NCBI GenBank assembly: GCA_903941095.1
Contig: CAJANN010000129.1
Location: forward strand, 1-33,935
DNA: 33,935 nucleotides
Direction: 5' to 3'
Source of the DNA: an uncultured Rhodospirillaceae bacterium
GTDB taxonomy: Bacteria; Pseudomonadota; Alphaproteobacteria; Rhodospirillales; Magnetospirillaceae
Positions 1-12,900 of this stretch are shown one piece after another. Numbering within the stretch: position 1 is the stretch's first letter; the number at the start of each line of letters is the position of its first letter. The translations under genes were made by a program, and so were the position numbers. The notes beneath the pieces were generated by a model that was given only the letters and a program-made list of their open reading frames with translations, did no database searches and had not been told where the DNA came from.

Positions 1-930
1 ATCACCTCGCCCGATCCGCTGGGGCCGGTTGGCTTCGTTCCGACCCTGCTGTCGACGGCGGTGACGCCGGTCAACGACGCTCCGATCGTGTCCGGCAGCG
101 TGGTGATGCAGTCTTTCGAGGACGTCCAGACCGGCGGGCAGCAGGTGTCGTCGCTGTTCGGATCGCAGATGCTGGTGCTGGAGGCCGATGCCGGCGCGTC
201 GGTCGGCGGCATCGCCATCATCGGCAACACGGCCAGTGCCGCCGATGGCGTCTGGCAGTTTTCCAGCAATGGCGGCGCGACCTGGGCCGGCATCGGCACG
301 GTGGCCGACAACGGAACGGCCCTGGCGGTGTCGGCCCAGTCGCTGCTGCGGTTCCTGCCGGCTCACAATTACAGCGGCGTGCCCGCCCCGCTGACGGTGC
401 GGGTGATCGACGATTCCTATGCCGGCGCCTGGTCGAACAGCGCCGGGGCGCGGGTGACGGTGAATGCCGCGCTGAACGGCGGCATCACCGCCATCAGCGC
501 CGGCACGGCAAGCATCGGGGCCGAGATCATCGGCTATCCCGACGCCCCCACCCTGACGCTGAGCGCGGTGCAGACGGACGTCGACACCCCGGTGGCGCTG
601 ACTATCGCCGCCGCCTTGAACGACATGCCGGAACAGCTGGAAATCACCATTTCCGGCCTGCCTGCCGGCGCGGTGCTGTCGGCGGGGACCGACATGGGCA
701 ACGGGACGTGGCTGCTGGCGCCGGGGCAACTGACCGGCCTGACCCTGACCCCGCCAGCGGGCAGCCAGACGGATTTCGCCCTGACCGTCCGGGCGACGGC
801 GGTCGAGGGGTATTACGCCATCGACACCGTCAAGACCCTGTACGTCGCGGTGGGGACCGATGGCGTGTTCCAGGTCAGCGGCGGCTTCGACGGCAGTCCG
901 CTGACGGTGCCGCTGACGGTAGGGGGCGGC
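1..930 (+). other. First visible cadherin-like domains of the giant protein
   Basis: After a TPVNDAP linker at about 61-81 comes a domain with the pattern W-Q-F-S-x-x-G-G-x-x-W (near 250-290) and an LRFLP core strand near 350. The same layout recurs at 4537-4959 and 11370-11800. A second domain at about 535-870 has the pattern GLPAGA-LSAGT-GTW-LAP, common in large RTX proteins. Both are probably extracellular beta-sandwich spacers. The boundaries are approximate. Confidence 0.6.
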
Positions 931-3900
931 AGCCTGCCCGACGTCATCACCGGCGGCTTCGGGATGGACACCCTGACCGGCGGGGCCGGCGCCGACACCC
1001 TGACCGGCGGGGCCGGCGGCGACAGCTTCGTGTTCGCTCCGGGCGATTCGACGGTCGTCCAGCCCGACACCATCGGCGATTTCGCCAGCGGCGACACCAT
1101 CACCCTGAGCGGGGCCGCCGGCTACAGGCTGTATGCCTTACCGGCCGTGATCGGCGACGTCGCTTCCGCCGCCGCCGGCATCGACCCGGGCCTGACCGAC
1201 ATCATCGTGTTCATGACCAACGGCACCGATGGCTGGCTGTATGTCAGGGGGGCGGGGACCGAGGTCTCGTTCGACGGCACCCTGATCAGGCTGGCCGGAA
1301 TCACCACGGCGCCGGAGGGGGCGCACATCCTGGGGGCGACCAACCGGATCGTCCTGGGGACCGATGGCGCCGACACCATCGCGCTGGCCGGCGCGGTCGG
1401 CGGCGACCTGGCCTTGGGCGGGGCCGGCAACGACACCTATGTCGGCGCCGCGGTGCCGTCGGGCCAGGCGACCCTGTACGACAGCGCCGGCACCGACACA
1501 CTGGTCGTTTCCGCCATCACCGAACGGCAGTTCCGCGGCATGGAACGCAGCGGCGACGATCTGGTCATCCACTTCACCCCGGCGGCCGGCGGCGGTTCGG
1601 TGCTGATCCAGGATCACTTCGCCGGCCACGCCATCGAGACGGTGCTGGGGTCGTTCGGGCCGGTGTCGCTGGACCGCGGACTGACCGGAACCTCGGGCGA
1701 CGACATCCTGGTCGGCACCACCGCCGCCGACATCCTGACCGGCGGCGGCGGCGACGACATGTTCTTCGGCGGCGGCGGCGACGACACCTTCATCGGCGAT
1801 GCCACCGAGGATTCCTGGCACAATATCGGTGGCGGCGAAGTGTCGTTCGCGCTGTCGTCCGGCGCGGTGACGGTCGATCTCGGCGGCGGTTCCGGCAGTT
1901 CCGCCAATGGCGAGACCTTCGTCTTCCAGGGCATCGACGCCGTCCAGGGCTCGGCCTTCGCCGATACCCTGACCGGCCGGACCCTGGGCTGGTCGGGCCT
2001 GACCGGCGGGGCCGGCGACGACACCCTGATCGGCCTGGGCGGCAACACCTGGGCGGTCTACGACACCTCGGCCGCGGGGGTGACCGTCGACCTGGGGGCC
2101 GGCACGGCCGGCGACGGCCTGGGCGGCACCGACAGCCTGATCGGCATCCACCGGGTGGCCGGCTCGGATTTCGCCGACATCCTGACCGCCGGCTCGACCT
2201 GGGGGGCGCTGCAGGGCGGCCTGGGCGACGACGTCCTGACCGGCGGCGCCTATGGCGACCTGCTGGCCTATCGGGTCGGCGACGCCGACACCATCGACGG
2301 CGGCGGCGGCTGGGACATCCTGGCCATCGACACCGACCGGGGCGGGTCGGCGTCGCTGGATCTGACGGCGCTGGGCAATGCCCGGATTTCCGGCATCGAG
2401 GCGGTGACCCTGGACTGGAACGACGACGACCAGAGCCTGATCCTGGATGCCGCCGCCATCGGGGCCGTGACCGGCGGCGGCAACGTGCTGCGGATCGATG
2501 GTAGTGCCGGTGACCGGATAACGGTGAAAGGGGCCGGCTGGACCCTGGTGGATATCGTCGATTATGGCGGCAGCCATGCGGTGTTCGGCAACGGGTCCGT
2601 CACGTTGGAAATCGACGCCGACCTGACGATGGTTTTTTCGAGCCAGGGCAACATGGCTCCGATGATCGGCGGAACGGGGACGGCGACCGGACAGGAAGGC
2701 CAACTGATCACCCTGGGGCCAGAGACCCTGGACGGTTTCGATCTCGAAAGCGGTACGGTCAGCCTGACCTATACCGTCACCGACCTGCCGAACGCGGGCT
2801 CGCTCAGGCTGAACGGCGTGCCGCTGGCGGTGAACGGGACCTTTACCCAGGCCGACGTGGCGGCGGGTGCCGTCAGCTATCAGCACGACGGCAGCGAATC
2901 CCTGGCCGACACCTTCCAGGTGACGTTGTCGGACGGCAATGTCGACAGCGCCGCGAAGACCGTCTCGCTGTCGCTGGCCGGGGTCAACGATGCGCCGACG
3001 GCCACGGCGGCGGCCACGACAGCTTTCACCGAAGACGGCGGCCGGGTCTATCCCTTTGCCGATCTGGTCCTGACCGATCCCGACGATCCCTATCTGGAAG
3101 GGGCCTCGATCGACCTGGACGGCGCCGGAAACGGCGACGGGCTGAGCTATGCCCTGTATGGCGGGATCGTTTCCAGCTTCGATTCCGCCACCAACACCGT
3201 ACATTTCTCCGGACATGCGACCCTGGCCGATTATCAGGCGTCGCTGCGGTCGTTCGCGTTCAACAACAATTCCAACAGTCCGGCTCTTTCGGCGCGGACG
3301 CTGACCCTGATCGCCGACGACGGCAGCGCCACCAGCGTGCCGCTGGCCGCCACGGTGACGATGGAAGCGGTCAACGACGCTCCGACCTTCACCTCGGCGG
3401 CGCTGACCCCCGAGGGGGCGTCGACGCAGCTCAACACCATCGCCAACGGCAGCCGGGTATGGATCAATGCCGCCAAGCTGGCCGACGGCACGACGGTCCT
3501 GGTGTGGAACGACCGCGATGGCGTCAGCGGGTCGACCTACGACATCTTCGCCCGTCGCATCGACGCCGCCGGCAACCCGATGGGAGCGGCGGAACTGGTG
3601 GTCAGCGCCACCGACATCTGTTTGCGGCCGGATGTGGCGGCTTTGGCCGATGGCGGCTTCGTGGTCAGCTGGGACCGGGGTTACAACGACGTCTTCGCCC
3701 AGCGTTTCAGCGCCGACATGGTCCCGCTGGGCAGCACGATTTCCGTCGCCACCGACCTGACCAACAGCCAGGAATATTCTTCGGTCACCGGCCTGTCCAA
3801 CGGCGGTTTCGCCGTCACCTACCGATCCTATGCCAGCGGCGATGCCGATATCCGGATGCAGCTGTTCGACGCCAGCGGGGCCAAGATCGGCCCCGAAACG

Positions 3901-6900
3901 ACGGTCAACAGCCCGACCACCGGCAATCAGGACGGCGTGTCCTCGGTGGTCGACATGGGGGGTGGCCGGCTGCTGGTGGTGTTCGGCACCACGCTCGCTT
4001 CAAGCTTCGACGTCGCCGGGCGGTTCTTCACTTACGGCGCGGCGGGCATCACGTCGGCCGGAACCCAGTTCCTGGTCAACACCGCCGCCGTCGGCGGCAA
4101 CCAGCCCTGGCCGGATGTCGCCCTGCTGGCCGACGGCAGTTTCGTGGTTGCCTTCCGCACCACGTCGGGCGGCACCCGGGACGTGGCGTTCCGTCATTTC
4201 GACGCTGACGGCAACCCGCTGGGCGGCGAGGTCATTCCCCAGTCGGCGACCGCGGGCGAGCATGATTATCCGTCGGTCACGGCCTTGCCCGGGGGCGGGT
4301 TCGTCGTCGCATGGATCGACCACTCGATCGCTCCCCGCCTGCATGCCCGCATCTATGCCGCCGACGGGACCGCCACCACTACGGACACCGAACTGAACAG
4401 CGTGCAGACCGGCTGGGACTATGCCGGCCATCCGGTGGCGATACCGTTGGCCGGTGGCAAGCTGGCCTTCGCCTTCAGCGAAGTCGCCGGCGGCTATCTG
4501 CAGGCCAAGCTTCTGGTCGCCGGGCTTTCCGGCGGAACCGCGATGCTGACATCCATTGGCGAAGACACCGTCGCGAGCGCCAACGCTGGCAGCCTGGTGT
4601 CGATGCTGACGGCCTCCGTCGCCGACGCCGACAGCGGGGCGCTGAAGGGGATCGCCATCACCGGCGTTCCGGGCGGCAACGGCACCTGGGAATACAGCCT
4701 GAACGACGGGTCCTCGTGGGCTGCCGTCGGTCCGGTATCCGAGGGGGCGGCGCTGCTGCTGAGCAGCACCGACAAGGTTCGCTTCGTTCCCGCACCCGAC
4801 TGGAACGGCGACGCCACCTTCACCTGGCGGGCCTGGGACCAGAGCGACGGCATCGCCCACGGCAGCAAGGTCGGCATCGCCGGCGGCGGCGGCGCGTCCG
4901 CCTTCAGCGCCGTCAGCGCCACCGCCAGGATGACGGTGACGCCCGTCGACGACGCGCCGGTGCTGGCCGGCGACACGGCGGCGGTCAGCGCCGGTGGCAG
5001 CGGCGCGGTTTCCGGCAATCTGCTGGCCAACGACCACGATGCCGACGCCGGCAGTGGCTTTGTCGTCACGGCGGTGCCCGGGAAGCAGATGACCGTGGCC
5101 CACTTCGACGGCAGCTATGCCGTCCAGGCCACGTCGCTGGGGACCTCCTCCGATCCGGGGGGGCAGGTCACGGTGTCGTTCGAGATGAAGGTGACCAACT
5201 CGGGCGTTTTCTATATCGCCGGCTTCCCGTCCTACACGCTGAACATTTCCGGCGACATGGTGGGGTTCAACACCGGAAATTCCGATTTCTTCGCCAGCAA
5301 CGGCTCGATTCCGCTGCTCAACAGCTGGCACACCATCACCGCCGTGTTCACCCAGGGCAGTTTTGGCGGCAACAGGCTTTACATCGACGGCATCGAGCAG
5401 ACCCTGTCGCAAAGCGGAACCCCGGCTTTCGGCAACACCAATGTCGGCGGCGTCTTCTCGATCGGCGGCCGGTACGATGATCCCTCGTATCGGTTCCAGG
5501 GTGAGATCGGCAATTTCCAGGTTCACAACCGTGCCCTGACCCCGGACGAGATCGTCCAGATCGACCACGGCGCCGTGGTCGCCGGCGGTCTGGTCACGCA
5601 TTACGATTTCCAGGGGACCTCGCCGCTGGCCGACAAGTCGGGCGGCGGTCACACCGCGACGACGGCCGGCGCGGCCTCGCCGACCATCGTGACCATCGAC
5701 AGCGATACCCCCGTCACCAGCGGAACGGTCGTGGCCGGTGTCCACGGCACCCTGACCGTCTCGTCCGACGGCAGCTACGCCTATGTTCTCAATCAGGCCG
5801 CCGAAGCCGTGCGGGCCCTGGACGTCGGCGAGCAGACCACGGACGTCTTCACCGTCAAGGTGCGCGAGACCCTGTCCGGCGTGGTCCAGACCGAAACCCT
5901 GTCGGTGGTCATCACCGGCACCAACGACGGGCCGGTGGCGGGGGCCGCGGTGGCCTTGCCGGACGCGACGGAAGACGTTCCGATCCTGATCCAGGGATCC
6001 ATGCTGGCCGGCGGCGGCGTCGATCCAGAAGGCGACGTCCTGACCGCCAGCGGGGTCAGCGCCAATCACGGTGTCGTCACCGCCAATCCGGACGGGACGT
6101 TCCTCTATACGCCGGACGCCGACTACAACGGCCCGGTGCTGCTGAGCTACACCCTGTCCGACGGCCGCGGCGGCATGACCTACGGGTCGGCGACGATGAC
6201 CGTCCGGCCGCAGAACGACGCGCCGATGGTGGCTGCTCCGGTGGCCGACCGGGTCGTCGGCGAAGGCGCGCCCTTCACTTATGTCATCGCGTCGGGGGCC
6301 TTTGCCGACATCGATGCCGGCGACACCCTGACCTATGCCGTCACCCTGTCCGACGGCACCCCGCCGCCGGCCTGGATGAGCTTCGATCCCGATACCCGGA
6401 CCCTGTCGGGCATGGTGCCCCCCGGGATGGCCGGCGCCGTCCTGTCGCTGAAAGTCACCGCCACCGACGGCGGCGGGGCCTCGGTCAGCGACCAGTTCGA
6501 CCTTGCCGTCACGGCCTTCGTTCCCACCGGCGGCAACGACACCTATACCGATGGCAACGGCTCCGTCGTCCTGGACGGGTTGGCCGGCAACGACACCCTG
6601 GGCGGCGGCGGCGGTGACGACACCATCCACGGCGGCAGCGGTTTCGATACCGCCGTGTTCTCGGGCGTGGCCGCCGATTACGTCATCTCGGCCGGCGGCG
6701 GGACGGTCACCGTCACCGATCGGACCGGCGTCGACGGCACCGACACGCTGAGCGGCATCGAATCGCTGCGCTTTGCCGACCGCACCCTGTCGATCACCGA
6801 CCGCATGGTGGCGTCGCTGGCCCCCGCCGGCGTTCCGGTCCAGGTCAACACCTGGACGGGCAGCAGCCAAGGCGGCCCGATGGTTGCCGCCCTGGTGGGC

Positions 6901-9900
6901 GGCGGCCATGTCGTCGTCTGGCAAAGCTGGGGTCAGGACGGGGGTGGCTGGGGGATCTACGGTCAGCGGTACGACGCGGCCGGGGCGGCGCAGGGCGGCG
7001 AATTCCGGCTCAACACCTATGCGGCGACCGACCAGTCCAGCCCGACCGTGACCGCCCTGGCGGACGGCGGCTTCGTCGCCTTGTGGCACAGCTACGGCCA
7101 GGACGGCAGCGACTGGGGCGTTTTCGGCCAGCGGTACGACGCGGCCGGAATGGCGCAGGGCGGCGAATTCCTGGTCAACGGCGTCGTCGAAGGCTTCCAG
7201 GCCTGGCCGGTGGTGACGTCGCTGCCCGGCGGCGGGTTCCTGGCCGCCTGGGAAGCCACCGGCAGCCCCAGCACCCGCGTGGCCGTCCAGCGTTTCGACG
7301 CCGATGGTCTCAGGGTCGGACCGGAGCTTTCGGCCACCACCGGCGCCTCCAGCTCGGCCCGGCCGGATTCCGCCTGCACCCTGGCCAACGGCGACGTCGT
7401 CCTGGTCTGGCGGGAAAGCGGCCGCGACGGCGACAGCTGGGGGGTGTTCGGCCAGCGTTACAACGCCCTGGGCGAGGCGCAGGGCAGCAGTTTCCGGATC
7501 AACGCCTACACCGCCCAGGATCAGTGGTCCGGGTCGACGACGGCCCTGGCGGACGGCGGCTTCGTCGTGGTCTGGCACAGCGGCGGCCAGGACGGCAGCA
7601 GCTACGGCATCTTCGGCCAGCGTTACGATGCCGCCGGCCTGCCGCAGGGCGGCGAGTTCCCGGTCACGACCGTCACGGCAAGCTGGCAGGCCTATCCGTC
7701 GGTGACGGCGCTGCATGACGGCGGGTTCCTGGCGGTGTGGGAATCCTATCCGGGGGACAGTCCGGTCCACACCGTGTGGGGTCAGCGGTTCGGCATCGAC
7801 GGCGCCAAGGTCGGCGGCGAGTTCGCCATCACCAATGACGGCTACACCGGCGAGCACGCCGCCCGGGTCCAGACCCTGGCCAACGGCGACGTGATGGTCA
7901 GCTGGCAGGCTTCGGACGCGCAGGAGGCGGGTGTCTATTCCAGGCGCTACACCTTCGCCGACGAGCCCGGTGCCGCCAACGCCCTGTCCTTCACCGGCGC
8001 CGCCGGTTCGGGCGTGTCGATCCACGATGACGGGGCGGCGCTGAACTCGGCGTCGATCAACGCCTCGATGACCGCCGAGGCCTGGGTCAAGTTCGACAGC
8101 CTGGATGCGGCCAACTGGACCAACGTGTTCTGCCGCCACGGCACCGGATGGGACAACGCCACCTTCGACAGCGTCGCCGGCGCGATGAGCCATCAGGTCG
8201 CCGTCGTTCCCGACAATTATCCCGGATACGAGGCCTATGCCGGCCGGCTGCGCGGCTATGTGTGGGATGGCGGCGCCAAGGAAGTGTTCAGCGACACCGT
8301 GGTGCAGCCCGGGCAATGGTACCACGTCGCCCTGTCGGTCGAGGCCGGCATCGGCGGTCTGAAGCTGTATGTCAACGGCGTCCAGGAAGGCGGCTCCGTC
8401 GATCTGGGCGCCCCGTCCGGCGCCCAGGATTACTTCCTGGTGGGGACGGTGGCGCATTCCGGCTTCGTCGGCGTCGACGGCCAGGTGGCCAGCTTCACCG
8501 CCTGGGACAGCGTGCGGACCGCGGGCGAGATCCTGTCCGACAAGACCGCCGCCGGCGCTCTGTCGGGGCCGGGCTTGCTGGGCTATTGGGATTTCGCCGA
8601 TCTGTCCGGCGGCACCGTTGCGGCCACGGCGGGGATCGGGGCGCCGGCGGCGCTGGCTCGCGCCGCGACGCCGGTCAGCGACCCGCTGCCGCCGGCCTAT
8701 CTGCTGCACGGCACCGCTGCCGCCGACACGCTGACCGTCGGCGAGGGTCTGGCCGCGGTCGAGATGGGTGACGGCGCCGACCTGCTGAGGGTCGCCGCGG
8801 CGGATCTGGCCGTCGGGCTTGCGATCGATGGCGGGGCCGGCTCGGACACCGTGATGTTCACCGATACCGTCGCGCTGACCGCGGGTCAGATGGCGGGGCT
8901 GGCGAGGGTCGAGACCATCAAGCTGGCTTCGCCGTCGACGGCGGCGCAGTCGCTGGGTCTGGGCGGCGACGGGCAAAGCGCCGCCATCACCCAGGTCGAC
9001 GCTTCGGGGGCCGCCGGTTCGGTATCGGTCGATGCCGCCGCCCGCAATGCCGCCATCGGCATCATCACCGGGTCGGGCGACGATTCCATCACCGGCGGCA
9101 TGGCCGGCGACGTCCTGGCCGGCGGCGCCGGGGCGGACACCTTCCGCTATGTCGCGGGCGGCCGCTCGGGCGTCGGGGCCGCCGACGTCATTTCCGATTT
9201 CGGCAACGGCACCGACCGCATCGCCTTCGAGGGCATGGTCGGCGTCACCTATGTCCCGGCCCCGTTCGCCTGGGCCAACGACCTGCCTTCGACCCTGGCC
9301 GCCATCGCCGGCAGTCCCGGCCTGACCAACCGGGTGGTGTTCTTCACCGACGACACCGACGGCTGGCTGTATGTCAGGGGAAGCGGCAGCGGCAGCGGCA
9401 TCTCGTTCGACGGCACGCTGATCAGGCTTGCCGGCGTGACCCAGGCTCCGGCGGCCTCGGCGCTGTCGGGCCCCCTGGCGGCGGCGGCCCCCGTCCTGCG
9501 TGTGCCCGAGGGGTTGGGCGCCCTGTTCACCGGGGACGAAACCTATCTGCGGGCCGACGATGTCACCGGCCTGGGAGCCGGCGACGCCCTGACCATCGAG
9601 ACCTGGGCCAGGGTCGAGCCGGTGCCCGGCGGGCAGACGGCGACCCTGCTGTCCTATGTCGCGCCGAACGGCAGCAAGCTGGCCCTGTGGGTCGACGGCA
9701 CCAGCCGGGTGCAGGCCAGCATCGACGGGGTGGCGGTGACGGTGGCGCCATCGGTGACCGTCGACGGCGAATGGCATCATCTGGCGCTGACCTGGCGGGC
9801 CGGCGACGGACAGGTGGTCCTGTACAAGGACGGCAGCCAGGCCGGCTCGGTGTCGGGCGTCGCCATCGGCGGCTCGATCCTCGGCGGCGGCAGTCTGGTG

Positions 9901-12900
9901 ATCGGCCAGGACCAGACCATGTTCGGCGGCGGCTTCGCCAACAACGCCGGCCTGCGCGGCGCCCTGGACGAGGTCCGCCTGTGGAACACGGTCCGCACCG
10001 TCGACCAGATCCGCGGCGGTCTGGACGGCACGCCGGCCACCACCGACGGTCTGGTCGCCGGCTATTCCTTCGCCGCCCTTCCCGGCGCCACCGTCGCCGA
10101 TTCCAGCGACAACGCCAACAGCCTGCAGGTATACGGCGACATTCAGCCGGCCACCGCCTACATGGTGACGGAAGACGGCTGGCTGAGCGGCCAGGGCTTC
10201 AGCTTCGCGACGGTGGACCCGGATGCCTCGGCCGGGTCGATGACCTTCGCCCTGAACGCCCCCGCCTCCCACGGCAGCGTCGCCATGTCGGTCGACGGCA
10301 TGTGGAGCTACGTTCCCCAGGGCAATTACAACGGGCTGGACAGTTTCTCGGTCACCATCACCGACGGCGAAGGCCAGTCCGTCACCCGGACGGTCGCCGT
10401 CAAGGTCACCCCGGTCGGCGATATGCCGACCCTGTCGGCGGGCAATGCCGGCGGCGCCTCGGCCCTGGTGCTGGGGATGAACTCCCACGCCGACACCGTC
10501 GCCCCGGTGTCGGCGGCCGTCGCCAACGTCACGATGGAGGCGCTGATCCGGTCGAACGGCGGCGCCATCGTCAGCGAGCAGGTCATCGCCTACAACGGCA
10601 CGCCGGGGACGCACGGCTATGGGCTGGTGGTGTCGGCGACCGGCAACCTGGGCATCCGCGTCGGCGGCATTCTGCTGGAAGCCGCGGGCGTCAAGCCGGC
10701 GATGATGGTCTGGCAGCATGTCGCCGCCAGCTATGACGGCACCACCTGGAGGCTGTATGTCGACGGCCAGCCGCAGACGCTGTCGGCCACCGCCGCCGAG
10801 CTGATCAGCCCGGCGGGGTCGTCCACCCATGTCGGCTATGCGGGGCAAAGCTTCATCGGCATGGTCGACGAGGTGCGGGTGTGGGACGTCGTCCGCAGCG
10901 CCGGCGAAATCCAGTCGGCCATGACCACCGGCCTGGGCGGTTCGGAACCCGGGCTGGTGGCCTATTGGCCGCTGAACGAGGGGGCGGGCACCATTGCCGC
11001 CAATCTGGTGGCGGGCGGCATCGCGCTGAACCTGTCGAGTGCTGCCGGACAGGAAGTGGCCTGGGCCAATGTCACGTCCACCTTCGACGGCTCGCAGCGG
11101 GCGACGGCAGAGGATACCGCCATCACCGGCCATCTGACCGTCCACGACAGTGACGGTGAAACGCCGGTCCTGACGGTCAGCGCCGCCCCCATGCATGGAA
11201 CGGTGGTCGTCAGCCAGGACGGCGACTGGACCTATCGGCCGGCGCCGGACTGGCCCGGTACCGCCGCGATGACCGACAGCTTCACCGTCCGGGCCACCGA
11301 TTCCGCCGGGATGTGGGCGGACAAGACCATCCAGGTGACCGTCGCCGGGGTGAACGACGCGCCGCACGGTCTGGCCGGCGCCACCCTGGCCCCGGTGGGC
11401 GAGGATGTGATGTCCGCCCCCGGGACGATGGTGTCGTCGCTGCTGGCCGGTACCGCCTATGACGCGGAAACGCCGAACGGTTCGCTGGGCATCGCCATCG
11501 TCGATGCCGGCACGTCGGCCGGATCCTGGCAATACAGCGTCGATGGCGGGAACAATTGGACCGCTGTCGGTGCCGTCCGGCCCGATGCGGCGCTGCTGCT
11601 GACCCAGGCCAGCCATGTCCGCTTCACCCCGGCGGCGAACTCGACGGAAGCCGGGACCTTCAGCTATCGCGTCTGGGACATGAGCATCGGCGGCGGCGGC
11701 CAGATCGCCGACACCACGGTCAATGGCGGCAGCTCTGCCTTCAGCGCCGAACTGCTGACGGCGACGGCGGCGGTGACGCCGGTCAACGACATGCCGGTGG
11801 CCGTCGGCGAGATCATCGCCGCCACCGCCGCGGGCGCTCCGCTGACCATCGCCATCGGCAGCCTGCTGGCCAACGACAGCGATCCCGATGGCGACGGGCT
11901 GAGCATCATCGGCGTGGCGATGACCCCCGGCGATCTGACCCAGGGCTCGGTCGCCCTGGACGGAGCCGGCCATGTGGTGTTGACCCCGTCGGCGGTCCTG
12001 GACGGACTGGCGGCGGGCGAGACCCGGGACGTTCATTTCAACTACACCGTCTCGGACGGGCACGGCGGAACCGCCCTTGCGACCGCGACGGTCCAGGTCA
12101 CCGGCGTCAACGACGCCCCCTACGTGGCCGGAGCGGCGGTGCGCAACACCAGCCTGCTGTTCGACGGCACCGGCGATTACGCCACGGCCGGCGACGTGTT
12201 CGACGTCGGTTCGGGCGACTTCACCATCGAGGTGTGGGTGCGGCCGGACAATCTGGCCGGTATCCGCACGATCCTGGCCAAGGAATATATCGACCAGAAT
12301 CCGCAGTTCCGCCTGTTCTGCGAGAACGGTTCGCTCAGCTTCATCGCGGCGGATGCGATGGGCGGCGGCGGCATGTACAACGCCGGGTACGCGCTGACGG
12401 CGACCAATGCATTGCAACTGGACAGCTGGACCCATGTGGCGGTGACCCGCAGCGGCACGCAGATGACCCTGTATGTCGACGGTGTCGCGGTCGACGGTTT
12501 CACCGGCACTTCGGTGATCGATGTCGGCAGCGCGGCGCCGCTGATCCTGGGCGGCCATATGTGGCAGGGCGGCGGTGTCAGTGAAAACTTCGCCGGCGGC
12601 ATCGACGATGTCCGTCTGTGGAACACCGCCCGCACCGGCACCGAAATCATCCAGTCCATGAACAGGACCCTGACCGGCGCGGAAAGTGGTCTGGCGATCA
12701 ATTGGGGCTTCGACAACCTGGAGTCCGGCGCGACCACCATCCCCGACCGTGCCGGCGGCGACGCCCCCCTGACCCTGGGCAGCGGCGCCAGCCAGCCGGT
12801 GCTGTTCACGCCCCCCATCGCCGGCCGGGAATTCGACGGCGATTCGGGTCTGTTCGCCGCCGCCGTCGCCGCGCACCACCAGGGCGACGTCACCGTTGAA

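Noticed and set aside
61-63. GTG as the start of the giant gene
   Set aside because: The frame is open to base 1 and encodes the end of a preceding cadherin-like unit before the TPVNDAP linker, so the start lies outside the window.
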